Positions 34,165-43,574 of a DNA stretch of 64,000 nucleotides are shown one piece after another. The DNA is from Candolleomyces eurysporus (lineage: Eukaryota; Basidiomycota; Agaricomycetes; Agaricales; Psathyrellaceae): positions 124,001-188,000 of the forward strand of contig JANBPK010000845.1 of NCBI GenBank assembly GCA_027579435.1, given 5' to 3'. Both the position numbers and the translations under genes were made by a program. A model generated the notes under the pieces. It made no database searches. It was given only the letters and a program-made list of their open reading frames with translations, and was not told the DNA's origin. Every line of letters begins with the position of its first letter. Position 1 is the stretch's first letter.

Positions 34165-34538
34165 GATTGGTGGGTCCAAAGTGCGACGACAACAAGTGTG
34201 ACCCTCGAGTGGCGACGGTGTGGCTATCCTCCATTGTTACAAACCATCGTTTTTACAATGCTTGTGGGGCGTCTGACAATAGCGTGGGGAGGTTCCAAAA
34301 TGCAGGGAGACGTCCTCCATCTCGGTTAAGACACAGAGCAGCGCCTCAACCCGCGTAAACAGGCTCAAACACCGTCGTCTGTCGCCAGGTCACTGAGAGT
34401 GAGTCAGTGTATGAAGTTGATCTTAGCAATTTAACCAAGGATTGTCAGATCGGCGCCAGTCCCAAAAATATACATATACTGCAGAACGGGTACCAGGAAA
34501 TTGATCCTGCGCTACGTATATCCATGAAAAATTACAAG

Positions 34539-36476
34539 TCACAACCACCAATCTGTCCCATGCGGTTGCATCCAGAACCTGCTGGCTACCATCCGATCCT
34601 CTGGGAGCAACTGATCCAAATCTTCGTCGGAAGGGAGAAAAAGCGCGGGTGGCGCCTCGTTATACTTGATCACAGAGGAAAATCCCTCCAAATCCACTCC
34701 ACTATTCTCCAACTCCTTCCTGATGTTCATCTTTTGCGCCATATTGAACTTGACAACAACCCGCTTGACAGGTGAGGTGATGTTACGGCGCCTTCGCCCG
34801 ATAATAAAGTCCAACAACCCTTTCTCTGTGAACTCTATCTCCGTCATCCTGCAAGAAAGGTTTTGGAGGTGCGGACACAGGCACTGGTCACTATCACCCG
34901 ACACATCATCACTTGAGTCCGATTGGGGCGTAAGCCTCTCTAAGAGAGAGTCAGTGAGGAGCGCCGCTCTGGAGGACTCTGCTCCAGCAGCCCAATTCCC
35001 ATGACCCACCATTCCGGTATCCAATATCCTAAGCGTCACAACGCGGGGAAGACGTTCGAGGCAATAAAGGAGTGCGGATGAGGTAAGAGCTGAATGCTCA
35101 AACGTAACTTCGGTGAGGGTGTCTCCGAAAGTCCGTACCCAGTCGACGAATCCGCTTTGCTCCTCATTCTGTGGAGTCGCTGATTGGCACATTATGGAGA
35201 GGATGCTGAGGGAGGGGAGATTGAACGAGGAAGCGAAACCACGGGGTAAGGAGGTTCCCCGGATCGACATCGATGTCAAATGTCGAAGGGTTATTTTCTC
35301 ATCGAGCGGAAGAGGAGGTGAACTTGCGGCATTGCTGAAGATCCCCCCCGGACCAGGAATATGAATATTAATCGGGGACTCTGAGCCCATAGTAATCATG
35401 CACCGAACCAGGTTGGGGCAGGCTTTGAGAACAGTAAGGGCATGTGAGGCACCCAATGCACCACTGTCCATGCCCGGGCCATAGAGGAACGAACCGAGAG
35501 ACAGTTCTGCCAAAGTGGCCCAGTTGACAGGGAGCGTATGACTGGGTGCCCAGAGCCTGCCGAGGGCGAGGGATCGAAGATGGGGCGCTTTGAGGAGACT
35601 CATACGTGTGGTCAATCCTACCCTGAGCAACCGATTTTCTTCCACAAATGATTCTGGGAGGTTGAGTACGATTTGAAGATTTTCAAGTTGGGAAACGTCC
35701 GCGGTAGAGGTCTCCAATAATCGAAGAAGAGAAGAATTGGAAGAAGAGATGTTAAGGTCAAAGGAGACCCGTTTCCATCGGCTGGCGACGCTGAGAAGAA
35801 GGTCGACTAGGAACGGGGTGATAGAGCTTGGTTGTGGAAGATTGGTGGCAATGGGTTCTTCGAATATGTCGTCATCACCATAATTGTCGAAGCCGTAGAG
35901 TCCGAAATTGCTGTCTCCCCAGACGAAAGCAATGTCCAGGGGGCAATGGGCTGAACGATTGATCCATTCGAATGCCATATCTTTAATTACCTGGAGTTTG
36001 CTCTCGTACGGTACGAGCTCCAGTTTGAACAGAGCACTCGCTGCTTCTGTCAATCGATTGCGCATGGAGTAGCGGGGTTGAGGCGTGAGCGGCATGCCGA
36101 GGCGTATCTTGCTCCATAGAAGGGGCGATTCGAGAGCTACCCTGTGCCATTGCTGACAAACATGGCTCATGATGACGGCGGGGTGTCGTTTGGACATTGG
36201 TATGCCTCGATAGAAATGACGACGTGGTAGACAAGCAAGGAAGATTAATCGGAGAATATCGGTGGGCATCCGCTTTATGGGTGATAGAAGGACCAAGTGT
36301 TGCTCAACGACTTTGTTATGCAGTCGTCGACGATCCTCGAGTTCTCGTATCTGCTTCTCGATGTCATCAATAATGACTTGATGCGACTGGATGATACTTC
36401 GTATTTCGTTGATTTCCGGGTCCGAAGGAATATAGTTCGTATTGAAATGAGGAGAAAAGGGTGAAGAGGCCTCCAT
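34539..36476 (-). CDS. F-box/LRR protein, intronless
   Basis: An open frame of about 645 codons, closely related to 7178-9094: PFSPHFNTNYIPSDPEINEI, coiled coil IDDIEKQIRELEDRRRLH, F-box core PIKRMPTDILRLIFLACLP, signature HPAVIMSHVCQQW, then leucine-rich strands (LRHLTSMSIRGTSLP, FASSFNLPSLSILS) and CPHLQNLSCRMTEIEF near the end. The start at MEASSPF corresponds to MDTSSPF of the paralog; two in-frame Mets lie up to 24 bp upstream. The 3' end is 437 bp from the start of the small helical gene in the same direction. Presumed SCF adaptor with unknown substrate. Confidence 0.9.
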   Translation of the reverse strand: MEASSPFSPHFNTNYIPSDPEINEIRSIIQSHQVIIDDIEKQIRELEDRRRLHNKVVEQHLVLLSPIKRMPTDILRLIFLACLPRRHFYRGIPMSKRHPAVIMSHVCQQWHRVALESPLLWSKIRLGMPLTPQPRYSMRNRLTEAASALFKLELVPYESKLQVIKDMAFEWINRSAHCPLDIAFVWGDSNFGLYGFDNYGDDDIFEEPIATNLPQPSSITPFLVDLLLSVASRWKRVSFDLNISSSNSSLLRLLETSTADVSQLENLQIVLNLPESFVEENRLLRVGLTTRMSLLKAPHLRSLALGRLWAPSHTLPVNWATLAELSLGSFLYGPGMDSGALGASHALTVLKACPNLVRCMITMGSESPINIHIPGPGGIFSNAASSPPLPLDEKITLRHLTSMSIRGTSLPRGFASSFNLPSLSILSIMCQSATPQNEEQSGFVDWVRTFGDTLTEVTFEHSALTSSALLYCLERLPRVVTLRILDTGMVGHGNWAAGAESSRAALLTDSLLERLTPQSDSSDDVSGDSDQCLCPHLQNLSCRMTEIEFTEKGLLDFIIGRRRRNITSPVKRVVVKFNMAQKMNIRKELENSGVDLEGFSSVIKYNEAPPALFLPSDEDLDQLLPEDRMVASRFWMQPHGTDWWL

Positions 36477-37929
36477 CTCGATCATGGTAGAAAAGAACAA
36501 AGGCAGAGCTGTCGGCTCAAAAGCGCGGAACCGCTTTCATGATGCACAGCGTTTGATCAAAATCTAATCAGTCGCGAGATAAGATATGATAATAGAAGAC
36601 ATGATAGATGAACAGCTTGTGATCAAACTCTTTCATCTAGCTGTGACTTGTATTCCGAGGTCTATAAGGACTCGGGTACTCGTACCCTGGTTGTGTACAT
36701 ACCCTGGGTTCTCAGTGCCAAGCCCGACACAAAACTAAACCAGGTGACTCCCATCATTTTTGACCGTTGCTCCGTGCGCAAGTCAAGCTCCGGGTTGGAG
36801 CACCCTACTTATACCTTGTAGCTAGTCCTTTGTAACTTTCCCAGTTGAATCAACACGCTTACATTCTTGCCCCCCCCCCCCCCCCCCCCCNACCGTTGTC
36901 CCTCGTTTTTAAGCCTCTTTTCCATCCCCGAAAACCTTGACCGTGACATCATCCTTCTTCAGATCCACCAACCAGCCAATACCAGCAGCCCTTGCATTGC
37001 ACAAGCAGGAACTAGCCGTCTACTGGGAGAAAGTCGAGAGAACAAAGGAAACGATAATCACCTGTGTGGGGAGTGACCCGACTCTGAGCGGAGAAATGGT
37101 TCACTCACCCTATTTCTCTCGGTTCGCTTAGCTGACTCCATTGCCCATTCAGGACCCTTTCGCACCTTTTACGAACCGTTTTATTTCCACAGACCGTTCT
37201 CTTCGTAGGATATTGCGGTTGCCGGGCGAGGTCCGATTGGACTCGCACTTTGTTTGTACACCGAGCGTGTACACATGAACCGGAACACCTCATATACCCT
37301 AGAGACGGATTTTAGAGGACATCTGATCCCTTCCCCACTAATCTTACCTTCTCCACACTCATCTTACCTCTCCCCCTCCATCGATTCAGACTCGAGCAGT
37401 CATTTCGTATTCGCATTCTTTTCAATATAATTCTTGCCTCTCGTCGTCATCAGTCTCATCTACATTCAGAACTATCCGAATACACTCGTTTCGCCCTCAC
37501 ACCTCGAGCGATCAGGTATCAGACCATCGCTGTCTCGAGCCCTCCTCTCACCTCTTCATCCTTCCCTCTCACATCGAACTCTCTCACACCTGGATGTCTC
37601 GATCTGCAGAATTTTCACTCGATACCACTCTGTAGACTGGCGGTGTAATAGCAGTAGAAGACATCAATAACCCTCAACAATGTTATCATCGAGGCCTTGC
37701 ATTCGACTTGAGTTAGATGGTGAAGGGTTTCCTTTCACTTGATTGCCGCCGAACCGGCCTCACGACTCATTCGACTACTCCAGCTCTCCCATGAACAAGT
37801 CTCCCCTCTGGAACGCCTTATATACTCTATTTTCTCTGGATTTTGGCTGATGCTGGAGATAGGAGGCTTAGTTTTTAGGAGGTGAATCACTCGGGCTTCT
37901 ACAAGGGTTCATCTTTGCGATTCCCAGCC
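36477..37929. other. Intergenic with long poly-C run
   Basis: No gene supported. A run of 21 Cs (36870-36890) ends in an N at 36891 and is probably a collapsed or guessed homopolymer. The right part (37320-37640) is pyrimidine-rich. Confidence 0.5.
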
Positions 37930-38507
37930 TTTCAGGACGAAGGATGTCGACCTCCATCGCGCGATGCCAGTGAACTGGGCAGGTTTGACCGACCTTCATA
38001 TTGGGAATAACCTGCCTGATTACCTCGATCCTCCGGTGCTACGACCGGGCACACTATGCGATTGATCCATTCAAGGCCGCTCTCAATCTTTTCCATTGCG
38101 GCCTCTATCTGGGAAAGAGGCCGCGCAACAGGTCAGCCATCCCTTGCACCGGACATAGCGCTTTCCCTCGTCACCCATGTGTCCCGGCCACATTTGAAGT
38201 TGAATGGATTGCATCATTAAAACACCTACCCGCTCTTCGTAGCCTATCCGTCCTCTTGAACATGCGGACTGAGATGCAGCGGAACGAGCACCAAAGCGAG
38301 ATCCTGGACTGGACTCGAAAGCTCGGAGCACTCAGGGTTCACGATGGAAGTCGTGTAACCGACCCCGCTCGTTGTCCCAAACTTCCCAAGTTTGGACTCC
38401 ACATGCCAAGGCTGCGATTAAGATTTGAACAGAGCGAGCTGGTCCGATTTACTGCTACTTGGAAGGGAATCTCGCCTCTCACAAGCGTGGTTGTGAGGCT
38501 CACCTAA
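37930..38507 (+). pseudogene. F-box/LRR gene fragment (C-terminal part only)
   Basis: The frame near 37970 reads PVNWAGLTDLHIGNN, matching the INWAALTEISLG strand of the F-box proteins. After stops and a frame change, LPALRSLSVLL, EILDWTRKLG and CPKLPKFGLHMPRL lead to LTSVVVRLT at 38507, matching the family C-terminus. The coiled coil, F-box and SHVCQQWR part are absent, and segments between the blocks are missing. This is a decayed and internally deleted copy. Confidence 0.75.
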
Positions 38508-38553
38508 CCCAGTGATTGAACGTGCGGCAAGATGTCAGATCTAGCCGATTAGA

Positions 38554-38694
38554 GCTTCAGACGAGGTCAAGATGACACAGACTCGTTATATTTACCTAGT
38601 CAATTAGACGAGAGAGATATCTATAAGCTATACATTGAATAGAGCAAAGGTAAAATAACTCACGCTTCAGACGAGGTCAAGATAACACAGACTC
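38554..38694. repeat. 31 bp direct repeat pair
   Basis: GCTTCAGACGAGGTCAAGAT starts both copies, 38554-38584 and 38664-38694. They are 110 bp apart and differ at one base (GATGACACAG against GATAACACAG). The flanks are AT-rich and non-coding. The rest of 38508-39364 shows no gene; it holds two Ns (39106, 39115). Confidence 0.8.
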
Positions 38695-39364
38695 AAGAGT
38701 GAGCAAACGACGAGCAATCGAATATAAGTGAAACGAGAAGTCTTCGTGATAAGCTAAAAGAAGAGTGATCATCAAGAAATCAGCGAAGCGAGCTGGATGT
38801 GGAAATGTAATGTACATCTACGTATAGTATATACGAGCACAGGAATTGGAGGATTAGGGAGGAGATGTAGAGGACTTGCACTTCCTCATTAGATATCTCA
38901 AGTCTCGGTCTATGGAGTCAGTGGAACACTCATCGGCGGAGGACAGCAACCTGGTTGCAAGTTACTAGGATACTGACGACGATATTGGGCTTTGATTGTA
39001 CTCATTGTCCTTATGCTCCACTATCCTTTATTGTATTCTGTGGGCTACAGGCTAGCCAACGATTTGTTGTTAGATCGGGTTTTGTTCGGTCAAATTCATT
39101 TTTTTNCATTGTTTNCATTTTGCTGTCTTCATAAACAGGTGCACACTGTGTGGCCGCACCAGCTACGAGTGTGGGCGACTGCTCCTGACGGTCATGTATG
39201 TGTCAAGAAGGCGGCACGTCTAATAGCTCAGAATGGCAATGGCCATTGTTGAGTCGGCACACGTCGCTGTGACCAGGTGCTATAAGCTGTGTGGCGCATA
39301 GCGCCCATTATAGCAATTGGACCGCCCCTCTCTGGTCCGCTGTCCAAGCAACCCTTTTGTGGGT

Positions 39365-39379
39365 CAGCACCTATATAAG
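39365..39379 (+). promoter_or_regulatory. TATA-box element shared with 33485-34101
   Basis: CAGCACCTATATAAG, identical over 15 bases to the element at 34150-34164 and at the same 48 bp distance from the ATG (39428). It fixes the start over the upstream in-frame ATG at 39317. Confidence 0.8.
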
Positions 39380-39427
39380 GCGGACTTCTATTATTCGAAG
39401 CTCCACGTCATCCTTTCCCTCGTACCA

Positions 39428-40822
39428 ATGCACCCGTGCGATCAGGTGCCTCCGCCTCCCTGCATTCCCTGCCCACCTTGCCCACCTACGGCTCCTCTAG
39501 AACCTGCACCATACGAAGGTGGATTTGACGCTACTTCAGGCTCCGATAACACCAACGATATTGGGGGAGAGGATGAAACCCCGGGAGTTATTATTGATGA
39601 TAGCGAGTTAGGAGTCGGACTAGGAGACGCTCCGACGTTGGGTATCGATGGGTCCATCATCACAGACATTGCCGCCCCCGCCGTCGTGGCAATTGGGGTC
39701 GCATCGTGTCTCATTGGTTTGCAGCAGCTAGCGAAGATCGTGAAAAGAATCTTGGACACAGTCGAGGTGAGTCGTTTGCTGATTACTTTCGTTTCTTGTC
39801 CGTGTTCCGACTTCCACTGTAGAAAGTGAAGGAATTAAAGCAAGAGTTCTCCTGGTGCGTTGGCGAGTGCAAAGGGCTTCTCAATACATTGGCACACCAG
39901 TACCGTCGGATAAACGATGAAGAGCTCAAGGCTGATATTGAGGCGGCGAGCAGGTCAGCCTTCGCTCCATTTTTGTGCTCTTACGACTAACCTTTCCATA
40001 GGATATTGGTCTCATTACACGGCTTCGCGAGGTCAATTTACAAGCAAGGTCGCGTTCGGCGATTCTTGAACCACAGAGAGCACGCGCGTGCGATAAAGGC
40101 ATACAGGGCGAAGTTCGAAGAGGCCACAAGATTGCTTGTTGTAAGTCAAGCCTTCACAGCATTTTAAGCAAAGCTCTCACAATGGACAGATCAAATCGGT
40201 TGTCGATACGCGGAGGGCAATCCGTGACGAGCTGAATCCCAAGATCGATGCGCTTCAGACGACACTCGACACGCTGTACAAGGATATGGTCGAGCAAAGC
40301 GGTGCTCGCCCGTCGTCTCCAGCTCCAAGCAGGTATGAGCAACAGAGCGGGAATTCATCATCCTACCGAAAGAATGAAGTCTCGGACAGCTACGAGTCGG
40401 AGGACCTTCCTCCACAGCCTCAAATTTGGTCTGGGTAAGTTCCATGATTCCTGTCAAGCTTTCACCTACTCACCTGTGTGCCTCGTTCCAGCTCCCATGA
40501 CTGGACGGACTCCTCGAACACGTATTGGAACTCGGGCTCGTCGTATGCTTCATCATCATCTTCTCCATCAACTCCCCACCCTACCGGCACTTGCGATACG
40601 TTCTATGATCCCTCCGTCTACCTCGAAGTGCGATCCCCTGGCTACTTCGATCCAAACCCGAAGTTCCCTGCCTCGTACCACGCTCGGTCTCTATCTTGCA
40701 CTAATATTCACAGCCTGGGCTCAGGGTCGGTCGTGAGCAGCATCAACACTGGCAATGCATCGGTCGTATCGTATAACAATTCGTTCAACAACAACAGCAG
40801 AACATATTACTATGGGCGGTGA
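39428..40822 (+). CDS. Helical-domain protein with Asn/Ser-rich prion-like tail (gene A)
   Basis: Five exons (39428-39766, 39823-39953, 40002-40140, 40190-40434, 40492-40822), phases 0, 2, 0, 2, give 394 residues. The N-terminus is Pro/Cys-rich (CIPCPPCPP), then acidic, then a hydrophobic helix (ITDIAAPAVVAIGVASCLIG). Exons 2-4 form a helical region; the intron pair after EAASR (phase 2) and ATRLLV (phase 0) encloses 46 residues with RVRRFLNHREHARAIKAYRA, in the same place as in 10338-10949 and 33485-34101. Disordered Ser-rich sequence follows. The tail ends in NTGNASVV, YNNSFNNNSRTYYYGR. The helical part recalls the HeLo/MLKL-type N-terminal bundles of fungal death effectors, and the tail recalls amyloid signalling motifs; both are inference. 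Its neighbour at 41486 has the same plan. Confidence 0.78.
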
Positions 40823-41399
40823 AATGGTTGGAGTTCAGGACAGCACAGCACCCGGTGGTTCCCTTTCAATCCCCATGTCTAGTCGTTCTTGCTTCATGTT
40901 TTTGAAAGCTCTGCCGAAATACACTGACGCTCCAGAAGCACGAATGACCTCAAGTCGAAGAGGCTGCGCAGTAAGGCTGTGCGACCGCGCACCCACGCGA
41001 ACAAACGTGTGTGATGATTGTGCGCAGCTTTCATGTTTCTGGACATTCTTGTTGTTCCCAAGATGTTCATAACAACCACGATAAAGGTGCGTGTTTTTGG
41101 GTGCTGTAAACGCATTCAATGTCAGAATCAGGGAACCTTGTCTTCGTCTGGATCACTGGCGACCCGCAACCATGAACAATACCGCTGCCGTGCCTCCTAT
41201 ACGACGTTACGGTAGTCGACATTGTTTGGGTGGCAGCTTGAATCGTACTCTGGCGGGTTTGACTGGGATTGGCCAGAGTGCGTGAAGAGGAACGGTTGAT
41301 CACGACGACATCGGGCCTCGCGGTCGGCAGCAGGAGAGGCTGTTCTTCCCGCTTTGAATCCGCCGTGATAGGCGCCCTTCCCAAGCCAATCCCAAAGAC

Positions 41400-41410
41400 A
41401 TATATATATT
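41400..41410 (+). promoter_or_regulatory. TATA-like element before gene B
   Basis: ATATATATATT lies 75 bp before the ATG chosen at 41486. Another ATG at 41425 opens an out-of-frame 66-codon frame that overlaps the gene start, so translation may be affected by it, or a base in the six-C run near 41449 may be miscounted. Confidence 0.5.
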
Positions 41411-41485
41411 GAGTACCACTCACTATGACTCGACCATCCTTTGACTCGACCCCCCTCTCCGCCGCCCTCTCTCCTTCCCTCCGCG

Positions 41486-42769
41486 ATGCCTACTGCTACC
41501 CGAGACCAGAGCTCCGACGCCGAGCTGTCTCGCGAGGAGAGGGAGTTGATGAAGAAGGCGAACAAGCTGAAGAAGATACTCCGATACACCGGCAACTCGC
41601 TCAACATCATGCTGACAGTGCTTAAGGAGGCGTCGGCTGGTGTACCAATCCTTAGGCCCGTAACAGGGAGCGCGCTTGCCATCCTTGAGAACGTACAGGT
41701 GAGCACCCCTACGCGTCCTGGTCGATCGATCCTTGTGCCTCACCCCAACTGCGCTCCGGGACTGATGCTTATTTGTAGCTCATGGATGACAACAATCAAC
41801 TCATCGCGCAAATCCTAGCTGAAATCATCGAGACGACCTTCGTCATCACTCTCGCCCTGGATTCGAAGGACAGCGACGCACCGATCACTGACCGAAGGCT
41901 AACGATCTACATTGATGAATTCCTGGCGTAAGTTCGTCATCTACTGTCTCTAAAACGCACGCTGATGAACATTGACCATTACCGCGATCTTTTTCTCTCA
42001 CAGGACTCTGGAAGAAATCAAAACCCAGTTAGAGAAACGTCTAAAACCCAAGGGGGGTACCTTCTCTCGCTTCACCCAGTCCAAGGGGTACAAGAACGAG
42101 ATCAACGACTTGCGCAACAAGCTTGAATCGCGGCGTGCGAACCTTCACCTCCTCGTTTCTGCTTTTACCTACCGCGGTACCGTTTGCCGATTACCGGTCG
42201 GGTCAATCGAATTGCAGCAGCACGCTGAGGCACTGACTGAGTCAAAGTGCCAAGAGTGGCAGGAGCGCGTGAGCGGCGTGTCAGCTGGGCCCGGCTCTGT
42301 TGTGAACAGCCAAGTTGGTACCGTGACGGCGAAGAAGGCCACGAAGAACGCTGTTGGCACGATGGGAACAATCTATAACGGAGATGGCTGCACCGGCAAC
42401 AACACCGTTTATAATTTCGGTCCACGTGGTGAGACCAGTAAGTGAATTACTTTCCCTCACAAGAGGATGGATTGACTCAAAATTCATGTCTATAGAGCAC
42501 AGTATCAGGGTCGGTACGATTGGTAATAACCATACTGGCGACGTGTACGGTGAGTGCGCTTATTACCCTTCCTCAGGCCTGTCTCCCCATTATCGACCAC
42601 TAACCTATCGCTTTGCGCCACAGGAACGTATAACCAAGGGTGCAACACAATGTACTTTGATCGCTCCCAATACTCGCAGGAGCCCATGAACGAGGCGCAG
42701 TGGGACCAACAACAGCCATGGCCGCCCCAAGGAATGAATTCGCCCCCAACTCACGCTCAATGGCGATGA
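41486..42769 (+). CDS. Helical-domain protein with Gly/Asn-repeat tail (gene B)
   Basis: Exons 41486-41698, 41779-41927, 42004-42437, 42496-42549 and 42624-42769 give 331 residues. If the 63 nt at 42158-42220 (GTTTCT...TTGCAG) are also spliced out, 310. That cut falls exactly where the three related genes have their phase-0 intron and leaves 50 residues after the phase-2 intron (EFLA/TLEEIKTQLEKR), so I think it is real. The first exon is a basic-hydrophobic helix pair (KKANKLKKILRYTG, AGVPILRPVTGSALAIL). The tail has four or so short glycine/asparagine units: VGTMGTIYNGDG, CTGNNTVYNFG, IRVGTIGNNHTGDVYG, TYNQGCNTMYF. This resembles amyloid-type or stacked beta-strand signalling motifs. Cell-death effector by analogy only. 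It lies 660 bp after gene A in the same direction. Confidence 0.75.
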
Positions 42770-43574
42770 CATACGTCATACGTCAACGTCCATCCAGCAT
42801 TATTTATTTATTCGCATCGCTAAATATCATGACCACAAGTTTCCCCTGCTGCATCCATCACATTCATCGCGTTCTCCACCTCCACAATTTATACTACTAC
42901 ACCTCGATACAGGCTCGATTGAACGTCGCGATATGTGTTCCCCGTCCGAATGGTTTTAGCTATATTCCATCCGACCTAATCACAGCATACTAATGAAAAG
43001 ACTTTCGCGTTCTTCTCCCGCGGACGGTTGTATCGGGAGCCGTTGAGGAATGAGGAATGAAGAGCCGAAGAGAACATCGCAAAACCGGGGCTAAGGAGGG
43101 CCTCGTCAGAGTAACGTGTGACGACAAGTCCAATTTCATCTCAACTTAGGCGCTGTGGAGCAAGTGAGGTACTTGGATCCCCTCAAACAAGCACTGGCGG
43201 ACATCATGCATAGAATCGGCTCTTCCTATTCTCCGTACCTGTGCCTGGGTCAAGGGCAACATTGCAAACATATGGTCCATAAAGATGATGGCGCACCGCC
43301 TACATCATAGTACATGGAAGGTGAAGTGAGGCTAGAACTCGAAGCAAGTTTGGTCAACTGTCGGCCGGTGAAACCGACGCTTGCGGGCTATACCAGCCGA
43401 TGGCTAAGGAGAGCTGAGAGAAGCTGTTTTGACAGTTTGCTTGTCTCTCATCGCATGGCAAAGAATTAGAATTCTATGTATTGTGTATTTCCCGTAAGCA
43501 AACAGCCAGCATCAAGGCATGCGGGCATCCCACCGACCCCTCTGATCACCTCAGGCGTAGGTCGCCGTCCGACT
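42770..43574. other. Intergenic between convergent genes
   Basis: No coding signal seen. It must hold the 3' ends of gene B and of histidyl-tRNA synthetase. Confidence 0.5.

Noticed and set aside
33798..34179. Apparent frameshift in the helical gene near 34000
   Set aside because: At first the two frames seemed to need a one-base change. A proper GT-AG intron, 34069-34006 (64 nt), joins MPQGTSPVLIG to the downstream exon in phase, so the gene is intact.
36870..36891. Poly-C tract as a biological feature
   Set aside because: A run of 21 Cs ending in an N is more likely an assembly artefact, as other Ns here sit at homopolymers.
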